From contig JBGAIM010000024.1 in the NCBI GenBank assembly GCA_044225555.1, positions 1-64,000 on the forward strand: a stretch of DNA of 64,000 nucleotides, in the 5' to 3' direction. Made by a program: the position numbers and the translations under genes. The first letter of the stretch is position 1, and every line of letters starts with the position of its first letter. This document shows, in pieces, positions 48,422 through 57,387 of this stretch. A model generated the notes under the pieces. It ran no database searches, was not told where the DNA came from, and saw nothing but the letters and a program-made list of their open reading frames with translations. The DNA is from JADLHS01 sp044225555 (GTDB lineage: Bacteria > Verrucomicrobiota > Verrucomicrobiia > Limisphaerales > JADLHS01).

Positions 48422-49402
48422 ATGAGCAATGATTTGAAAGCGCAGGTGCAGGAAACTTCGGCGTGGATTCGCAAACTCCGCGAAGAAGTCGGACGGGTCA
48501 TCGTCGGACAGGAGGCGCTGGTCGAGCGACTACTGGTCGGCTTGCTCGCCAACGGTCACGTGTTGCTGGAAGGCGTACCGGGCCTGGCCAAGACCATGTC
48601 CGTGCGCACGCTGGCCGCCGCCGTTCACGCGAGCTTCCATCGCATCCAGTTCACGCCCGACCTGCTGCCGGCGGACATTGTGGGCACGCAGATTTACAAT
48701 CCGCAGGACGGCAAATATCACGCGACCAAAGGACCGGTGTTCGCCAACTTCGTGCTGGCCGATGAAATCAATCGCGCGCCGGCCAAGGTGCAATCCGCCC
48801 TGCTCGAAGCCATGCAGGAGCGGCAGGTGACGCTCGGTGGCGAGACGATGAAGTTGCCGTCGCCGTTCCTCGTGCTCGCGACGGAGAACCCGATTGATCA
48901 GGAAGGAACGTATCCGTTGCCCGAGGCGCAGGTGGATCGGTTCATGTTTAAGGTCATCCTTGATTACCCGTCTGTGGAGGAGGAACGGCGAATTTTGGAT
49001 CGCATGGCATTCACGAGTCCGGAGATGGAGATCAAGCCGGTCGTCGCGCTGGAGGAAATTCTGCGCACGCGGAAGCTGGTGGACCAGATTCACGTGGACG
49101 AAAAGATTCGCGATTACATCGTCAAGATCGTGTTCGCCACGCGCAAGCCGGAGGAATACAAACTGGACCTGAAACACTTCATCCAGTTCGGCGCGTCACC
49201 GCGCGCGACGATTAACCTGACGCTGGCCGCCAAAGCCTGGGCGCTGTTGCAGGGCCGAGAGTATGTAACTCCCGAAGACGTGAAAGCCATCGGCCCGGAT
49301 GTGCTGCGCCACCGCATCATCGTCACCTACGAAGCTGAAGCGCAGGCCGTGACCACGGATGCGATCATCAAGAAGGTGCTGAATGCGGTTCCGGTGCCGT
49401 GA
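48422..49402 (+). CDS. moxR: MoxR-type AAA+ ATPase
   Basis: 326 residues. Walker A-like GVPGLAKT, Walker B-like VLADEINRAP, sensor 1 LVLATENPIDQEGTYPLPEAQVDRF and the C-terminal lid (PRATINLTLAAKAWA, then YVTPEDVKAIGPDVLRHRI) match MoxR. These chaperone-like ATPases act with VWA proteins encoded alongside; here the DUF58 and Bat genes downstream. First gene of that operon. Confidence 0.95.
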   Translation: MSNDLKAQVQETSAWIRKLREEVGRVIVGQEALVERLLVGLLANGHVLLEGVPGLAKTMSVRTLAAAVHASFHRIQFTPDLLPADIVGTQIYNPQDGKYHATKGPVFANFVLADEINRAPAKVQSALLEAMQERQVTLGGETMKLPSPFLVLATENPIDQEGTYPLPEAQVDRFMFKVILDYPSVEEERRILDRMAFTSPEMEIKPVVALEEILRTRKLVDQIHVDEKIRDYIVKIVFATRKPEEYKLDLKHFIQFGASPRATINLTLAAKAWALLQGREYVTPEDVKAIGPDVLRHRIIVTYEAEAQAVTTDAIIKKVLNAVPVP

Positions 49403-49432
49403 ATTGCGAAGCTGCCGATTGACCTTTCCGAG

Positions 49433-50035
49433 ATGAGACCTGAGCATCACCTTTTGGCTGCTGAACTGGAAGATATCTTCCGAAACAGTCTCAAAGAGTG
49501 CTCCTCAGCCTCGGAGAGTTCCGTGTTGTGGAAAGCGTCCAATGCGCGCGAAAAGGCTAAGAGGTTTCTCGATTTGAATTCGCAAGCGGCCTCTGCATTC
49601 CTTCAAGAGCGTTCGCAAGTAGCAGTGATAAACGAACCGACGCTTGTTCACATGTTTTGGCTGTTAGATGTTGACGGCGGGAGCGTGCTTGAATACGTGG
49701 ATTTGCTGCTTCACGAAGTGATTAGTAGATCATTCCCTCACACGAAATTTTGGTCCGCCTACTCACGAGCCATTGCAGTATTCTCTGGAATGACTGTCGC
49801 GTCATTCACTAAGCCCAAGCTAGTTGGCTACGAGAAGTATTGGTCGCCTTATTTGGATTTCATGGCCGGTAACATTTCGGCTGATGATTTTACAAGCCAA
49901 GCTGCTTCGTCATTTACGACGAGAAACCGGCAGTTGAAATCAATCGACTGGCTCAGTTTGGACGGGGACGGGAAAAACCAAGTTAAATGGGATCTTCGTT
50001 ACGCAGCAATAAAACAGAAGCTTCCAGGTAATTAA
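49433..50035 (+). CDS. Hypothetical protein inserted in the moxR-bat operon
   Basis: 200 residues (MRPEHHLLAAELEDIFRNSL...). No signal peptide, membrane segment or known motif; mixed helical, Ser/Phe-rich. The DNA is visibly more AT-rich, with more A/T-ending codons than its neighbours, which suggests recent gain. It splits moxR from the DUF58 gene, usually adjacent in other genomes. Same strand and short spacers (30 bp and 23 bp), so transcription passes through it. Confidence 0.7.
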   Translation: MRPEHHLLAAELEDIFRNSLKECSSASESSVLWKASNAREKAKRFLDLNSQAASAFLQERSQVAVINEPTLVHMFWLLDVDGGSVLEYVDLLLHEVISRSFPHTKFWSAYSRAIAVFSGMTVASFTKPKLVGYEKYWSPYLDFMAGNISADDFTSQAASSFTTRNRQLKSIDWLSLDGDGKNQVKWDLRYAAIKQKLPGN

Positions 50036-50058
50036 CATGGTCTAGAGTGCAACTGAAG

Positions 50059-51006
50059 ATGACCACCACCGAACTTCTCGAATCCGTGCGCCGCATTGAG
50101 GTGCGCACGAATCGCCTCGTGAACGACATGATGGTGGGCGCGTATCTCAGCCACTTCAAGGGGCGCGGCATGGATTTCGAGGAGCTGCGCGAGTACATCC
50201 CCGGCGACGATGTGCGGGACATTGACTGGAACGTGACGCATCGCATGGGGCGTCCGTTTGTGAAGCGGTTTCGCGAGGAGCGCGAACTGGCGGCGGTGCT
50301 GGCGGTGGATGTGTCGGCATCGTCGGCTTTTGGTTCGGGCAATCGAACGAAGCGCGAATTCGCTGCTGAAGTGGCGGCTACTCTGGCGATTTCCGCTGCT
50401 CGGAATGGCGACAAGGTCGCGTTGCTATTGTTCACGGAAAAGGCCGAGCTGTTCATCCCGCCGCGCAAGGGGCGTCGGCATATTCTGCGCTTGGTGCGCG
50501 AGATGTTGACGTTTCAGCCGAAACATCGCAGCACGGACATTCCGGCGGCGCTGACGTTTTTGAATCACGTTTTGTCCCGGCGCGCGATTGTGTTCTTGAT
50601 CACGGATTTTTTGCACAGTTTCGATGGTAGGTACGCGCTGCTGCGCGTCCAGGCCGACCAGCAGGCCGGACCTACCGCTCGGCGGGATGCCATCTCTGAA
50701 CTGGGCTTGACGAACACGCGGCATGATCTGGTCTGCCTGCACCTGCATGATCCGCGGGAGAGCAGTCTGCCGGACGCGGGACTGTTGACCATTGAAGACG
50801 CGGAGACCGGCGAGTTGATGGAATTAGACTCGGGCCGATTTGCGGTACGCGATCGTTACACGACGACGAACGCCGAACGGTTGGCGGAGTTGGACCGGTC
50901 GCTCAATCGCACCGGCGTGGATACGTTGCGGCTGAATACGGCGGAACCGTTTGCGCCGTTACTCCAACGGTTCTTTGAAATCCGGCGGGGGCGGAGAAGG
51001 GGATGA
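50059..51006 (+). CDS. DUF58 protein of the MoxR/Bat system
   Basis: About 315 residues. MTTTELLESVRRIEVRTNRLVNDMM is the family start; DFEELREYIPGDDVRDIDWNVTHRMGRPFVKRFREEREL is the diagnostic DUF58 block; VDVSASSAFG is VWA-MIDAS-like. Usually partners MoxR. A 51-bp palindromic DNA insert at 50626-50676 codes an extra stretch (GRYALLRVQADQQAGP) inside the domain, keeping the frame. A GTG at 50047 is an alternative start. Overlaps the next gene by ATGA. Confidence 0.92.
   Translation: MTTTELLESVRRIEVRTNRLVNDMMVGAYLSHFKGRGMDFEELREYIPGDDVRDIDWNVTHRMGRPFVKRFREERELAAVLAVDVSASSAFGSGNRTKREFAAEVAATLAISAARNGDKVALLLFTEKAELFIPPRKGRRHILRLVREMLTFQPKHRSTDIPAALTFLNHVLSRRAIVFLITDFLHSFDGRYALLRVQADQQAGPTARRDAISELGLTNTRHDLVCLHLHDPRESSLPDAGLLTIEDAETGELMELDSGRFAVRDRYTTTNAERLAELDRSLNRTGVDTLRLNTAEPFAPLLQRFFEIRRGRRRG
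50626..50676. repeat. Palindromic 51-bp insert (family C) in the DUF58 gene
   Basis: Ends are perfect 7-bp inverted repeats, GGTAGGT (50626-50632) and ACCTACC (50670-50676). Inside lies a further dyad ACGCGC-TGCT-GCGCGT (50633-50648) and paired GGCC words. 51 bp is a multiple of three. Resembles a REP/MITE-like unit. Confidence 0.6.
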
Positions 51007-51632
51007 GGTGTCGTGAGTCGAGAGTCGAAGATCGAGGGCTGGCGAGCCGTGCCCTATGGCTCCTGGTTGCCTGGCTCGCGCTGAACGTGCGCGCCCAGGA
51101 GCATTTGCCGCAGTTGCAGCCACCGCTGGGGGAAATCCTACCGACGTTCTGGGAGCAGCACGGAACAACGGTGATGGTTTCAGTCCCGGTCGCAATGTTG
51201 TTGCTGGTGCTCGCAATCTGGTTGCTGTTGCGGCCAAAGCCCATCGCGCCCGTCCCGCTGGAGGTTCAGGCGCGCACTGCGCTGGAGGAATTGTCAAAAC
51301 AGCCCGAAGACGGAGCGGTAATCAGTCGTGTCTCGCAAATCATGCGGCGCTACGTGCAGGCGGTTTTTGATCTGCCGGCGGGCGAACCCACCACCACCGA
51401 GTTTTGCCGGTTGATCGCAAGTCATGAGAAAATCGGGCCCGAGCTTGCCGCTGCGTTGGCGGGTTTTCTTCGCGACTGTGACGAGAGAAAATTTGCTCAC
51501 ACAAATGCGTCCACTCCGCTTGATGCGGCGGCGCGGGCCTTGGAACTCGTCGCGCAGGGCGAAGCTCGTCGCGCACAGTTAAGGCAAAAGGAGACAGTTC
51601 ACCCTGCACGAACGGCGGTCGCGTCCGCATGA
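51003..51632 (+). CDS. DUF4381-like membrane protein of the Bat operon
   Basis: 209 residues. One hydrophobic segment near the start (ALWLLVAWLALNVRAQ) and a main membrane helix (VMVSVPVAMLLLVLAIWLLL), then a cytoplasmic helical domain (QARTALEELSKQPEDGAVISRVSQIMRRYV). Size, topology and position between DUF58 and BatA match DUF4381 proteins. The first 12 codons are made of a dispersed repeat (bases 51008-51038), so the true start may differ. ATGA overlaps on both sides show tight coupling. Confidence 0.75.
   Translation: MRCRESRVEDRGLASRALWLLVAWLALNVRAQEHLPQLQPPLGEILPTFWEQHGTTVMVSVPVAMLLLVLAIWLLLRPKPIAPVPLEVQARTALEELSKQPEDGAVISRVSQIMRRYVQAVFDLPAGEPTTTEFCRLIASHEKIGPELAAALAGFLRDCDERKFAHTNASTPLDAAARALELVAQGEARRAQLRQKETVHPARTAVASA
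51008..51038 (+). repeat. Dispersed simple repeat, family D, at a gene start
   Basis: GAGTCGAGAGTCGAAGATCG-type GTCGA/GAGTCG repetition, coding RESRVEDRG at the N-terminus of the DUF4381-like protein. Compositionally unlike the genes around it. Confidence 0.4.
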
Positions 51633-52669
51633 ACCAACAATTCGAGTTTCAGTATCCGTGGCTGTTGGCGTTGCTGGCGTTGTTGCCGGTGTATGCATTG
51701 CTGGTGGGCAAGGTCGGCAAGTTGTCGGCGCTGCGGTTTTCGAGTGCGGAGATAGCGCGGGCGGCGGGCGCGCAGGCAAGATCGGCGGCGGGTCGGCTGT
51801 TGCTGTTTCTGCGGTTGCTGGCGGTCGCACTGGGCATCGTCGCCCTGGCCGGACCGAGGTTTGCCAACAATCAGGTGGAGTCTGAGGCGGCCGGGCTGGA
51901 CATCATGCTCGCGCTCGATTTGTCGTGGTCCATGATGGCGCTGGACATGGGCGGGCCGAATGAGCGGGTCTCGCGTTTCGACATCGCTTCGAGTGTGCTG
52001 GAGGATTTCATTCGCAAACGACCGGATGACCGCATCGGACTGGTGGTGTTTTCCGCCGTGCCGTATCTGGCGAGCCCGCCGACCTTGAATCATGAGTGGC
52101 TCATTGAGAATCTGCGGCGCTTGCACGTCGGCATCATTCAGGAACTGGGCACAGCCATTGGCGATGCGATTGCCAGCGCGGGCAAGCGGCTCAAGGCGAT
52201 TCCCAACAGCAAGAGCCGGTTGATCATCCTGCTGACCGACGGCGACAACAACAAGGGCGAGATCGAGCCATTGCCCGCCGCGCAACTGGCCGCAGCGCTC
52301 GGCGCGAAGGTTTACACCATCGGCATCGGGATCGAGCAGCCGTGTCATTTGCCGGCGTTTGATCCGGCGACCGGGAAATTGAAGCTGGATCCCAATGGCC
52401 GGGTCATTCCAACGCTGGTGTTGCAACCGGCGAATTATTCCGTGCTGGGCAAGATTGCGGATTTGTCGGGCGCGGAGTTTTATCGCGCGACGAACAAGCG
52501 CGAGTTGCAGAACATTTATGACGAGATTGACCGGCTGGAGAAATCCGAGGTTAAACTCAAACGGCAGGTGACCTATCAGCCGTTGTTTCAATGGCCGCTG
52601 TTGGCGGCGCTGGGGTTGCTGGCTGTTGAACTGATTTTGGCAAACACACGTTATCGTCGGGTGCCCTGA
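51629..52669 (+). CDS. batA: BatA-like VWA-domain membrane protein
   Basis: 346 residues. N-terminal membrane pair (WLLALLALLPVYALLV, LLLFLRLLAVALGIVALAGP), a VWA domain with complete MIDAS (DLSWSMMALD; later LLTDGDNNKGE), and a C-terminal helix (QWPLLAALGLLAVELIL). BatA of the Bacteroides aerotolerance operon has this layout. The VWA domain faces the periplasm and likely works with BatB. Coupled on both sides (ATGA; single-base stop/start overlap). Confidence 0.9.
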   Translation: MNQQFEFQYPWLLALLALLPVYALLVGKVGKLSALRFSSAEIARAAGAQARSAAGRLLLFLRLLAVALGIVALAGPRFANNQVESEAAGLDIMLALDLSWSMMALDMGGPNERVSRFDIASSVLEDFIRKRPDDRIGLVVFSAVPYLASPPTLNHEWLIENLRRLHVGIIQELGTAIGDAIASAGKRLKAIPNSKSRLIILLTDGDNNKGEIEPLPAAQLAAALGAKVYTIGIGIEQPCHLPAFDPATGKLKLDPNGRVIPTLVLQPANYSVLGKIADLSGAEFYRATNKRELQNIYDEIDRLEKSEVKLKRQVTYQPLFQWPLLAALGLLAVELILANTRYRRVP

Positions 52670-54777
52670 TGGACTTTGCGAATCCCCATTTTGAAGAACC
52701 GCACTGGCTCTGGCTCGCGTTTCTCGGGCCGGTACTGCTGGCCGGGCTGCACCATTATGCAGCAAAGGCGCGCACGCGGCAACTGGCGACGGTAGCGTCG
52801 TCACACGTGCTGGGCGAACTCACGGCGTCGCACAGTCCGGGGCGGCGGCGATTCAAGCACGCGCTGTTGCTGCTGGCGGTCGCGTGTGCTGGCCTGGCGC
52901 TGGCGCGTCCGCAGTGGGGCGAGTACGAAATGGCAGACGAATGGCTGGGCGAGGATGTGGTGTTTGCGCTGGATTGCTCCAACAGCATGCTGGCCACGGA
53001 TGTCCGGCCCAGCCGGATGCAACGGGCGAAGTTGGCGATTCTCGATTTCGTGCGGCAGGGCGGTGGCGGACGCGTCGGGTTGGTGGCGTTTGCAGGTGGG
53101 GCGTTTTTACAATGTCCGCTGACGTTTGATCACGAGGCGTTCGAGGACGCATTGCTGGCGATGGATGAAAAAACCATTCCCACGCCGGGCACGGACATTG
53201 GCCGGGCTTTGAAGGAGGCGGAGCATGCGATGGAGAAGAAGAGCCGTCGCAAGTTGATCGTGCTGGTGACGGATGGCGAGGATTTGGAGAAGGGTGGCGT
53301 GCAGATGGCGCAGTCGTTGAAGACCAATGGCGTGGTGGTGTTCACGGTCGGAGTCGGCTCCCCGGCAGGCACGGAGATTCAGGTGATGAACCAGGCCGGT
53401 CAGATGGAATTGCTGCGGGACGCGAAAGGCGAGGTGGTGCGGAGCCGGTTGGACGAAGAAACCTTGCGGTCCATCGCGCAGGCCACGGGCGGAAGTTATT
53501 ATCCGCTGGGACCGCGGGGCGACGGCCTGGGCCGGGTGCGCTCGGCGTTTGCCACGCTGGATGATGCGTCGGGCAGCAAGCGTGCTCGCCGACGGGGCGT
53601 GGAACGCTTTCATGTTCCGGTGGCGCTGGCGTTGTTCCTTTTGACGATGGAACGGCTTATCGGCACCCGGCGACGGAGGAGTCTTGATGAAGCGGGAGCA
53701 CCAGTGAGGGCGCAACTCGGGGTGGCCGTGGCGCTGATTCTGGCTTTGGCTAACTCACGCCCGATGTTCGCCGCCGATGTGACAAATGAAAGTGCCGTCA
53801 CCGGCGTGAAGTTTAAACCGAATGTGACGCAGGCGGACCTGATCAATGCGCTGGATCAGATCATATCCAACCCGGCGGCGGCGACGAACGTTTTGACCAA
53901 TGCCCCGGGAGCGGTGACGCCGGAACCAATTCCGGTGACGCCGCGGGAAAAATTCAACCTCGGCACGCGCAAGCTGGCCGCGGGTAAACTGACTGATGCG
54001 GAGTCGCTGTTGCAATCCGTGTTGCAGTCGCAGGACGAGCGCACGCGGGCTGCTGCGCTTTACAACCTCGGGCATGTGCGATTCGCGCAAGGTGCGGAGG
54101 CGCTCAAGAAGGAGCCGCCGGGGAAGGAAACCATCGCGCGCAGCCGGGCGGCAGTGGAGCAGGGGCAGCAGGTGATTCAAGAGGCGCAATCCGCGCTGGC
54201 CGAGCGCGAATTGCAGAAGCTCGTGTCGGCCTACCTCAACGGACGCGGGGCGCGCAAAGAATTTCGCGAGGCGTTGAAAGTGGTGCGGCGCGGGATGGAG
54301 GCGCACGCGGCGACGCTCATCAAGTGGCGGCGCGCGCTGGGAGATTTCCGCAGCGCGGCGGAGTTGGATCCCAGCGACACCAACGCCGTTCAGAATGCGA
54401 AGATCGTGGAACAGGAGATTGCCAGGCTGGTGGACAGTTTGCGCGAGATGATGCAACTGGGCACGATGATGGGGGAAATGTCCCAACAATTGAAGCAACT
54501 GATGGAGCAACTCAAGGGAAAGATTCCCATGGAGAACATGCCGCCGGGCGCGCCGGGTGACGATGGCGAAGAGGTGATGCCGGAATCTCTCGGGGGCCGC
54601 GAGGAGGACGCCGGGAAGGCGGGGAAGGAATTGGAAAGGCCGCTCTCGCCCGAGGAGGCGGGGCGCTTGCTCGATGGTTTTCAACTCGACAACGGCCGGC
54701 GGCTGCCGATGTCCGGTCGCGGCGAGGGCGAGGGCAAGGAGGGAAAGACCGACGCGCGAAAGACCCGCCCCTGGTAA
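52669..54777 (+). CDS. BatB-BatC fusion: VWA domain plus TPR region
   Basis: 702 residues. First half is BatB-like: two membrane helices, VWA with MIDAS DCSNSMLATD and VTDGEDLEKGG, then a membrane helix (VPVALALFLLTMERLIG). Second half, after a second hydrophobic segment (LGVAVALILALANSRPMFAADV), is BatC-like: TPR units from about residue 425 (PREKFNLGTRKLAAGKLTDAESLL) and a charged, Gly-rich tail. In Bacteroides these are separate genes. No frame break is visible at the join. Confidence 0.87.
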   Translation: MDFANPHFEEPHWLWLAFLGPVLLAGLHHYAAKARTRQLATVASSHVLGELTASHSPGRRRFKHALLLLAVACAGLALARPQWGEYEMADEWLGEDVVFALDCSNSMLATDVRPSRMQRAKLAILDFVRQGGGGRVGLVAFAGGAFLQCPLTFDHEAFEDALLAMDEKTIPTPGTDIGRALKEAEHAMEKKSRRKLIVLVTDGEDLEKGGVQMAQSLKTNGVVVFTVGVGSPAGTEIQVMNQAGQMELLRDAKGEVVRSRLDEETLRSIAQATGGSYYPLGPRGDGLGRVRSAFATLDDASGSKRARRRGVERFHVPVALALFLLTMERLIGTRRRRSLDEAGAPVRAQLGVAVALILALANSRPMFAADVTNESAVTGVKFKPNVTQADLINALDQIISNPAAATNVLTNAPGAVTPEPIPVTPREKFNLGTRKLAAGKLTDAESLLQSVLQSQDERTRAAALYNLGHVRFAQGAEALKKEPPGKETIARSRAAVEQGQQVIQEAQSALAERELQKLVSAYLNGRGARKEFREALKVVRRGMEAHAATLIKWRRALGDFRSAAELDPSDTNAVQNAKIVEQEIARLVDSLREMMQLGTMMGEMSQQLKQLMEQLKGKIPMENMPPGAPGDDGEEVMPESLGGREEDAGKAGKELERPLSPEEAGRLLDGFQLDNGRRLPMSGRGEGEGKEGKTDARKTRPW

Positions 54778-54778
54778 C

Positions 54779-56611
54779 ATGCAATTGCGTCTCAAAAACG
54801 TCCGGTTGCTGGCGATGAGTTTTCTCGCCGGCTTGACGCTGCTCGCCCATGCGCAAACGCCGCCGCAGCCGAATCCCCTCATGCAATTGATGCTGACGCA
54901 ACCGCCCATTGACGTGACGTCGCCGGTGGCGGTGGAGGCGTCGTTTGATCCACCGGCCGTTCGACCGGGCCAGAAGGCGATCTATCGTATTTCCCTCAAT
55001 GCGATTGCCTCCAACGTTCGTTTGCCGGAACAGATTCCCGCCCCGCCGCAACTGGAGTTCCGGTCCGGTGCGCAGGGCCAGATCCTTCGTTCCGTGGGAA
55101 ATTCGTTGCAACCGCTGACTTCCATCAACTACGAGGTGCGTGGCCAAAGTCCTGGCATGTTTCTGGTGCCCGCGTTCTACATCGAAGTCTATGGCAAACA
55201 AGTGGTCGTGCCGGCGGCGGGCCTGGAAGTGGCGGCGGATGTGGACGCGTCGCAATCGGCGCGGCAATTGTTGGTCCGGACGTCCGCGACCAACTTATAT
55301 GTCGGTGAACCCGTGGCCGTGCAGGTGTTGCTGCCGGCGACGCCGCCCAATTCAGTCGAGAACGTCCGCGAGATGCAGATCAATGGTGACGGATTGCTGG
55401 TGGACAAGAACTCGTTCCGGCAGACGATCGGGATGACGGAGGTGAACGGGCGGAATGTGGCGGCCTTCATTTACGAGACGACCGTGACGCCGATTGCGGC
55501 CGGGAGTTTGAACTTGTCGGCGCAGGGGTTCGCCGCCGGGCGCGACTTCAGCGGGCCCATTGTCATCAGCGGGCAGGTGACCATTCCTGGAGGGCCGCCG
55601 CAATACGTGTTGCTCGATTCCGAGCCGGTGACGCTCAACGTCCGGATGTTGCCGCCCGAAGGGGAACTGTCGGGATTCAAAGGCGCAATCGGCCAACTGA
55701 GTTGTGACCCGCCGCAACTCCTGACCAACGTGGTCAAGGTCGGAGAACCGCTTGAGTTGTTCGTGGCTGTTCGGGCGAACGTCAATCTGAGTCGGCTCGT
55801 GCCGCCGGAGCCGCCGCGCGTCCGGGGTTGGCAAAGTTTTCCCGCGGTGAACCGGGGCTATGTCGTGCCTGGGCGAGGAACGAATGCCGGCGTGATCTTC
55901 GCCTTCACCTTCATTCCGCTCTCGGATGAGTTGCGCGCCACGCCAGCGATACCGTTTGCCGCTTTCGATCCGCAGCGCCGTTCGTACGTGGACCTGACCA
56001 TCCCGTCGCTGCCAATCACGGTGATTCCAGATGCATCGTACACCAACCCGGTGGCGTGGGCGGACTCAATCGGTGGCAATGCTTCACCGGCGAAGAAACT
56101 CACCTTGAGCGGCATCGTCACCAAACCGGGCAAATCGGGGGGCAGCTTGCAGCCACTGCAACTGCAGGGCTGGTTTGTGGGGCTGCAAATTGCGCCGGTC
56201 TTCGTTTTCGGCGGCTTGTGGCTCTGGGAGCGTCGTTGCCGGCACCTCGAACTTCATCCGGAAATCGTGCGACGACGTCAGGCGCGGCGCGAACTGCGCC
56301 GGGTGAAACGGCGCCTGCACCAGGCGGCGTCGGCCGGGGCGACGGCGGACTTCACGCAATGTGGCGTGAGCGCGTTGCGAATTGCCTGCGCGCCGCATTA
56401 TCCGGCGAACCCGCGCGCCTTGGTCTGCGCCGACGTGCTGGAAGTTTTACCGGCCACCGAACGGCAGGGGCAACCGGGAGAGATCGTGCGACGCTTCTTC
56501 GCGGCGGAGAACGCGGCGAGTTATTCCGCCAAACGCGAAACCGAGGGTGAACTGCTCACGTTGAAGGCCGGGCTGGAGGAACTGTTGCTCAAACTGGAGG
56601 CGCGCTTGTGA
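54779..56611 (+). CDS. batD: BatD-like periplasmic/membrane protein
   Basis: 610 residues with signal peptide (NVRLLAMSFLAGLTLLAHA-QT), several beta-sandwich repeats (PIDVTSPVAVEASFDPPAVRPGQKAIYRI is the typical first 'oxygen tolerance' domain), a membrane helix near residue 465 (LQGWFVGLQIAPVFVFGGLWLW) and a basic helical cytoplasmic tail (RRRQARRELRRVKRRLHQA). Follows the fusion gene by one base. Start set at the ATG that opens the signal peptide. Confidence 0.88.
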   Translation: MQLRLKNVRLLAMSFLAGLTLLAHAQTPPQPNPLMQLMLTQPPIDVTSPVAVEASFDPPAVRPGQKAIYRISLNAIASNVRLPEQIPAPPQLEFRSGAQGQILRSVGNSLQPLTSINYEVRGQSPGMFLVPAFYIEVYGKQVVVPAAGLEVAADVDASQSARQLLVRTSATNLYVGEPVAVQVLLPATPPNSVENVREMQINGDGLLVDKNSFRQTIGMTEVNGRNVAAFIYETTVTPIAAGSLNLSAQGFAAGRDFSGPIVISGQVTIPGGPPQYVLLDSEPVTLNVRMLPPEGELSGFKGAIGQLSCDPPQLLTNVVKVGEPLELFVAVRANVNLSRLVPPEPPRVRGWQSFPAVNRGYVVPGRGTNAGVIFAFTFIPLSDELRATPAIPFAAFDPQRRSYVDLTIPSLPITVIPDASYTNPVAWADSIGGNASPAKKLTLSGIVTKPGKSGGSLQPLQLQGWFVGLQIAPVFVFGGLWLWERRCRHLELHPEIVRRRQARRELRRVKRRLHQAASAGATADFTQCGVSALRIACAPHYPANPRALVCADVLEVLPATERQGQPGEIVRRFFAAENAASYSAKRETEGELLTLKAGLEELLLKLEARL

Positions 56612-57354
56612 ACCGCCGAGTTTTGCATCTGCTTTTTCTGATCACTTTGAGTGCGGAGCTTGTCGGCGGGACGACACTTTGCCACGCGTCGGCGGAGACA
56701 TCGTTCAAGCAGGGGGTGGAGGCGTACGAGACGGGACACTTCGTCGAGGCGGCAAAGGCGTTTCGTGAATCGGTCGCGGAACAACCGGCGGCCGGAACGC
56801 TGGTCAACCTGGGCATGACGGAATGGCGACGCGGGCGAACCGGCGCGGCGGTCCGCGCCTGGGAACAGGCGCTCTGGGTGGATGTCTTTGATCAACGGGC
56901 GCGGGAAAATCTGCGCTTCGCCCGTGAAACGGGCGGACTGGATGCGCCTCGACTGGCTTGGTACGAAACAGCCTCGACGTGGTTGCCGACGAACAGTTGG
57001 GCGTGGATTGCCGGTGGCGGTCTTTGGCTGGCGCTGGGCATGGTGACGCTGCCCGTCGTGTTGCGCTGGCGCAAGGCCGGGTGGCAACAGGCCCTGGCGG
57101 CTCTCGGTTTGGGAGTTTTTCTCCTGAGCATTCCGGCGCACATCGGGGTGGTGACGCGGTCGCACATTGGATTCGTGCTCGACCGTAAGACTCCCTTGCG
57201 GCTCACGCCCACGGAGGAAGCGGACACGGTGGTGACATTGACGGCGGGAGAACCGGCCCGGTTGGTGCGCACCCAAGGCGATTACGTTTTTGTCCGCACC
57301 CAGAGCGGCGTCGGTTGGATCGAACGCGAGAAATTCGGGCTGGTTTGCCCGTAG
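56608..57354 (+). CDS. batE: BatE-like TPR protein with SH3-like end
   Basis: 248 residues, GTG start overlapping the batD stop. Signal peptide, two TPR-like helical pairs (FKQGVEAYETGHFVEAAKAF, LVNLGMTEWRRGRTGAAVRAWEQAL), two membrane helices (WAWIAGGGLWLALGMVTLPVVL, ALAALGLGVFLLSIPAHIGV), and a C-terminal bacterial SH3-like domain (LRLTPTEEADTVVTLTAGEPARL, then GWIEREKFGLV). Last gene of the operon. Confidence 0.88.
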   Translation: MNRRVLHLLFLITLSAELVGGTTLCHASAETSFKQGVEAYETGHFVEAAKAFRESVAEQPAAGTLVNLGMTEWRRGRTGAAVRAWEQALWVDVFDQRARENLRFARETGGLDAPRLAWYETASTWLPTNSWAWIAGGGLWLALGMVTLPVVLRWRKAGWQQALAALGLGVFLLSIPAHIGVVTRSHIGFVLDRKTPLRLTPTEEADTVVTLTAGEPARLVRTQGDYVFVRTQSGVGWIEREKFGLVCP

Positions 57355-57387
57355 TAAAACTGCGGATGCGCCGGAGGCGGTGACTTC

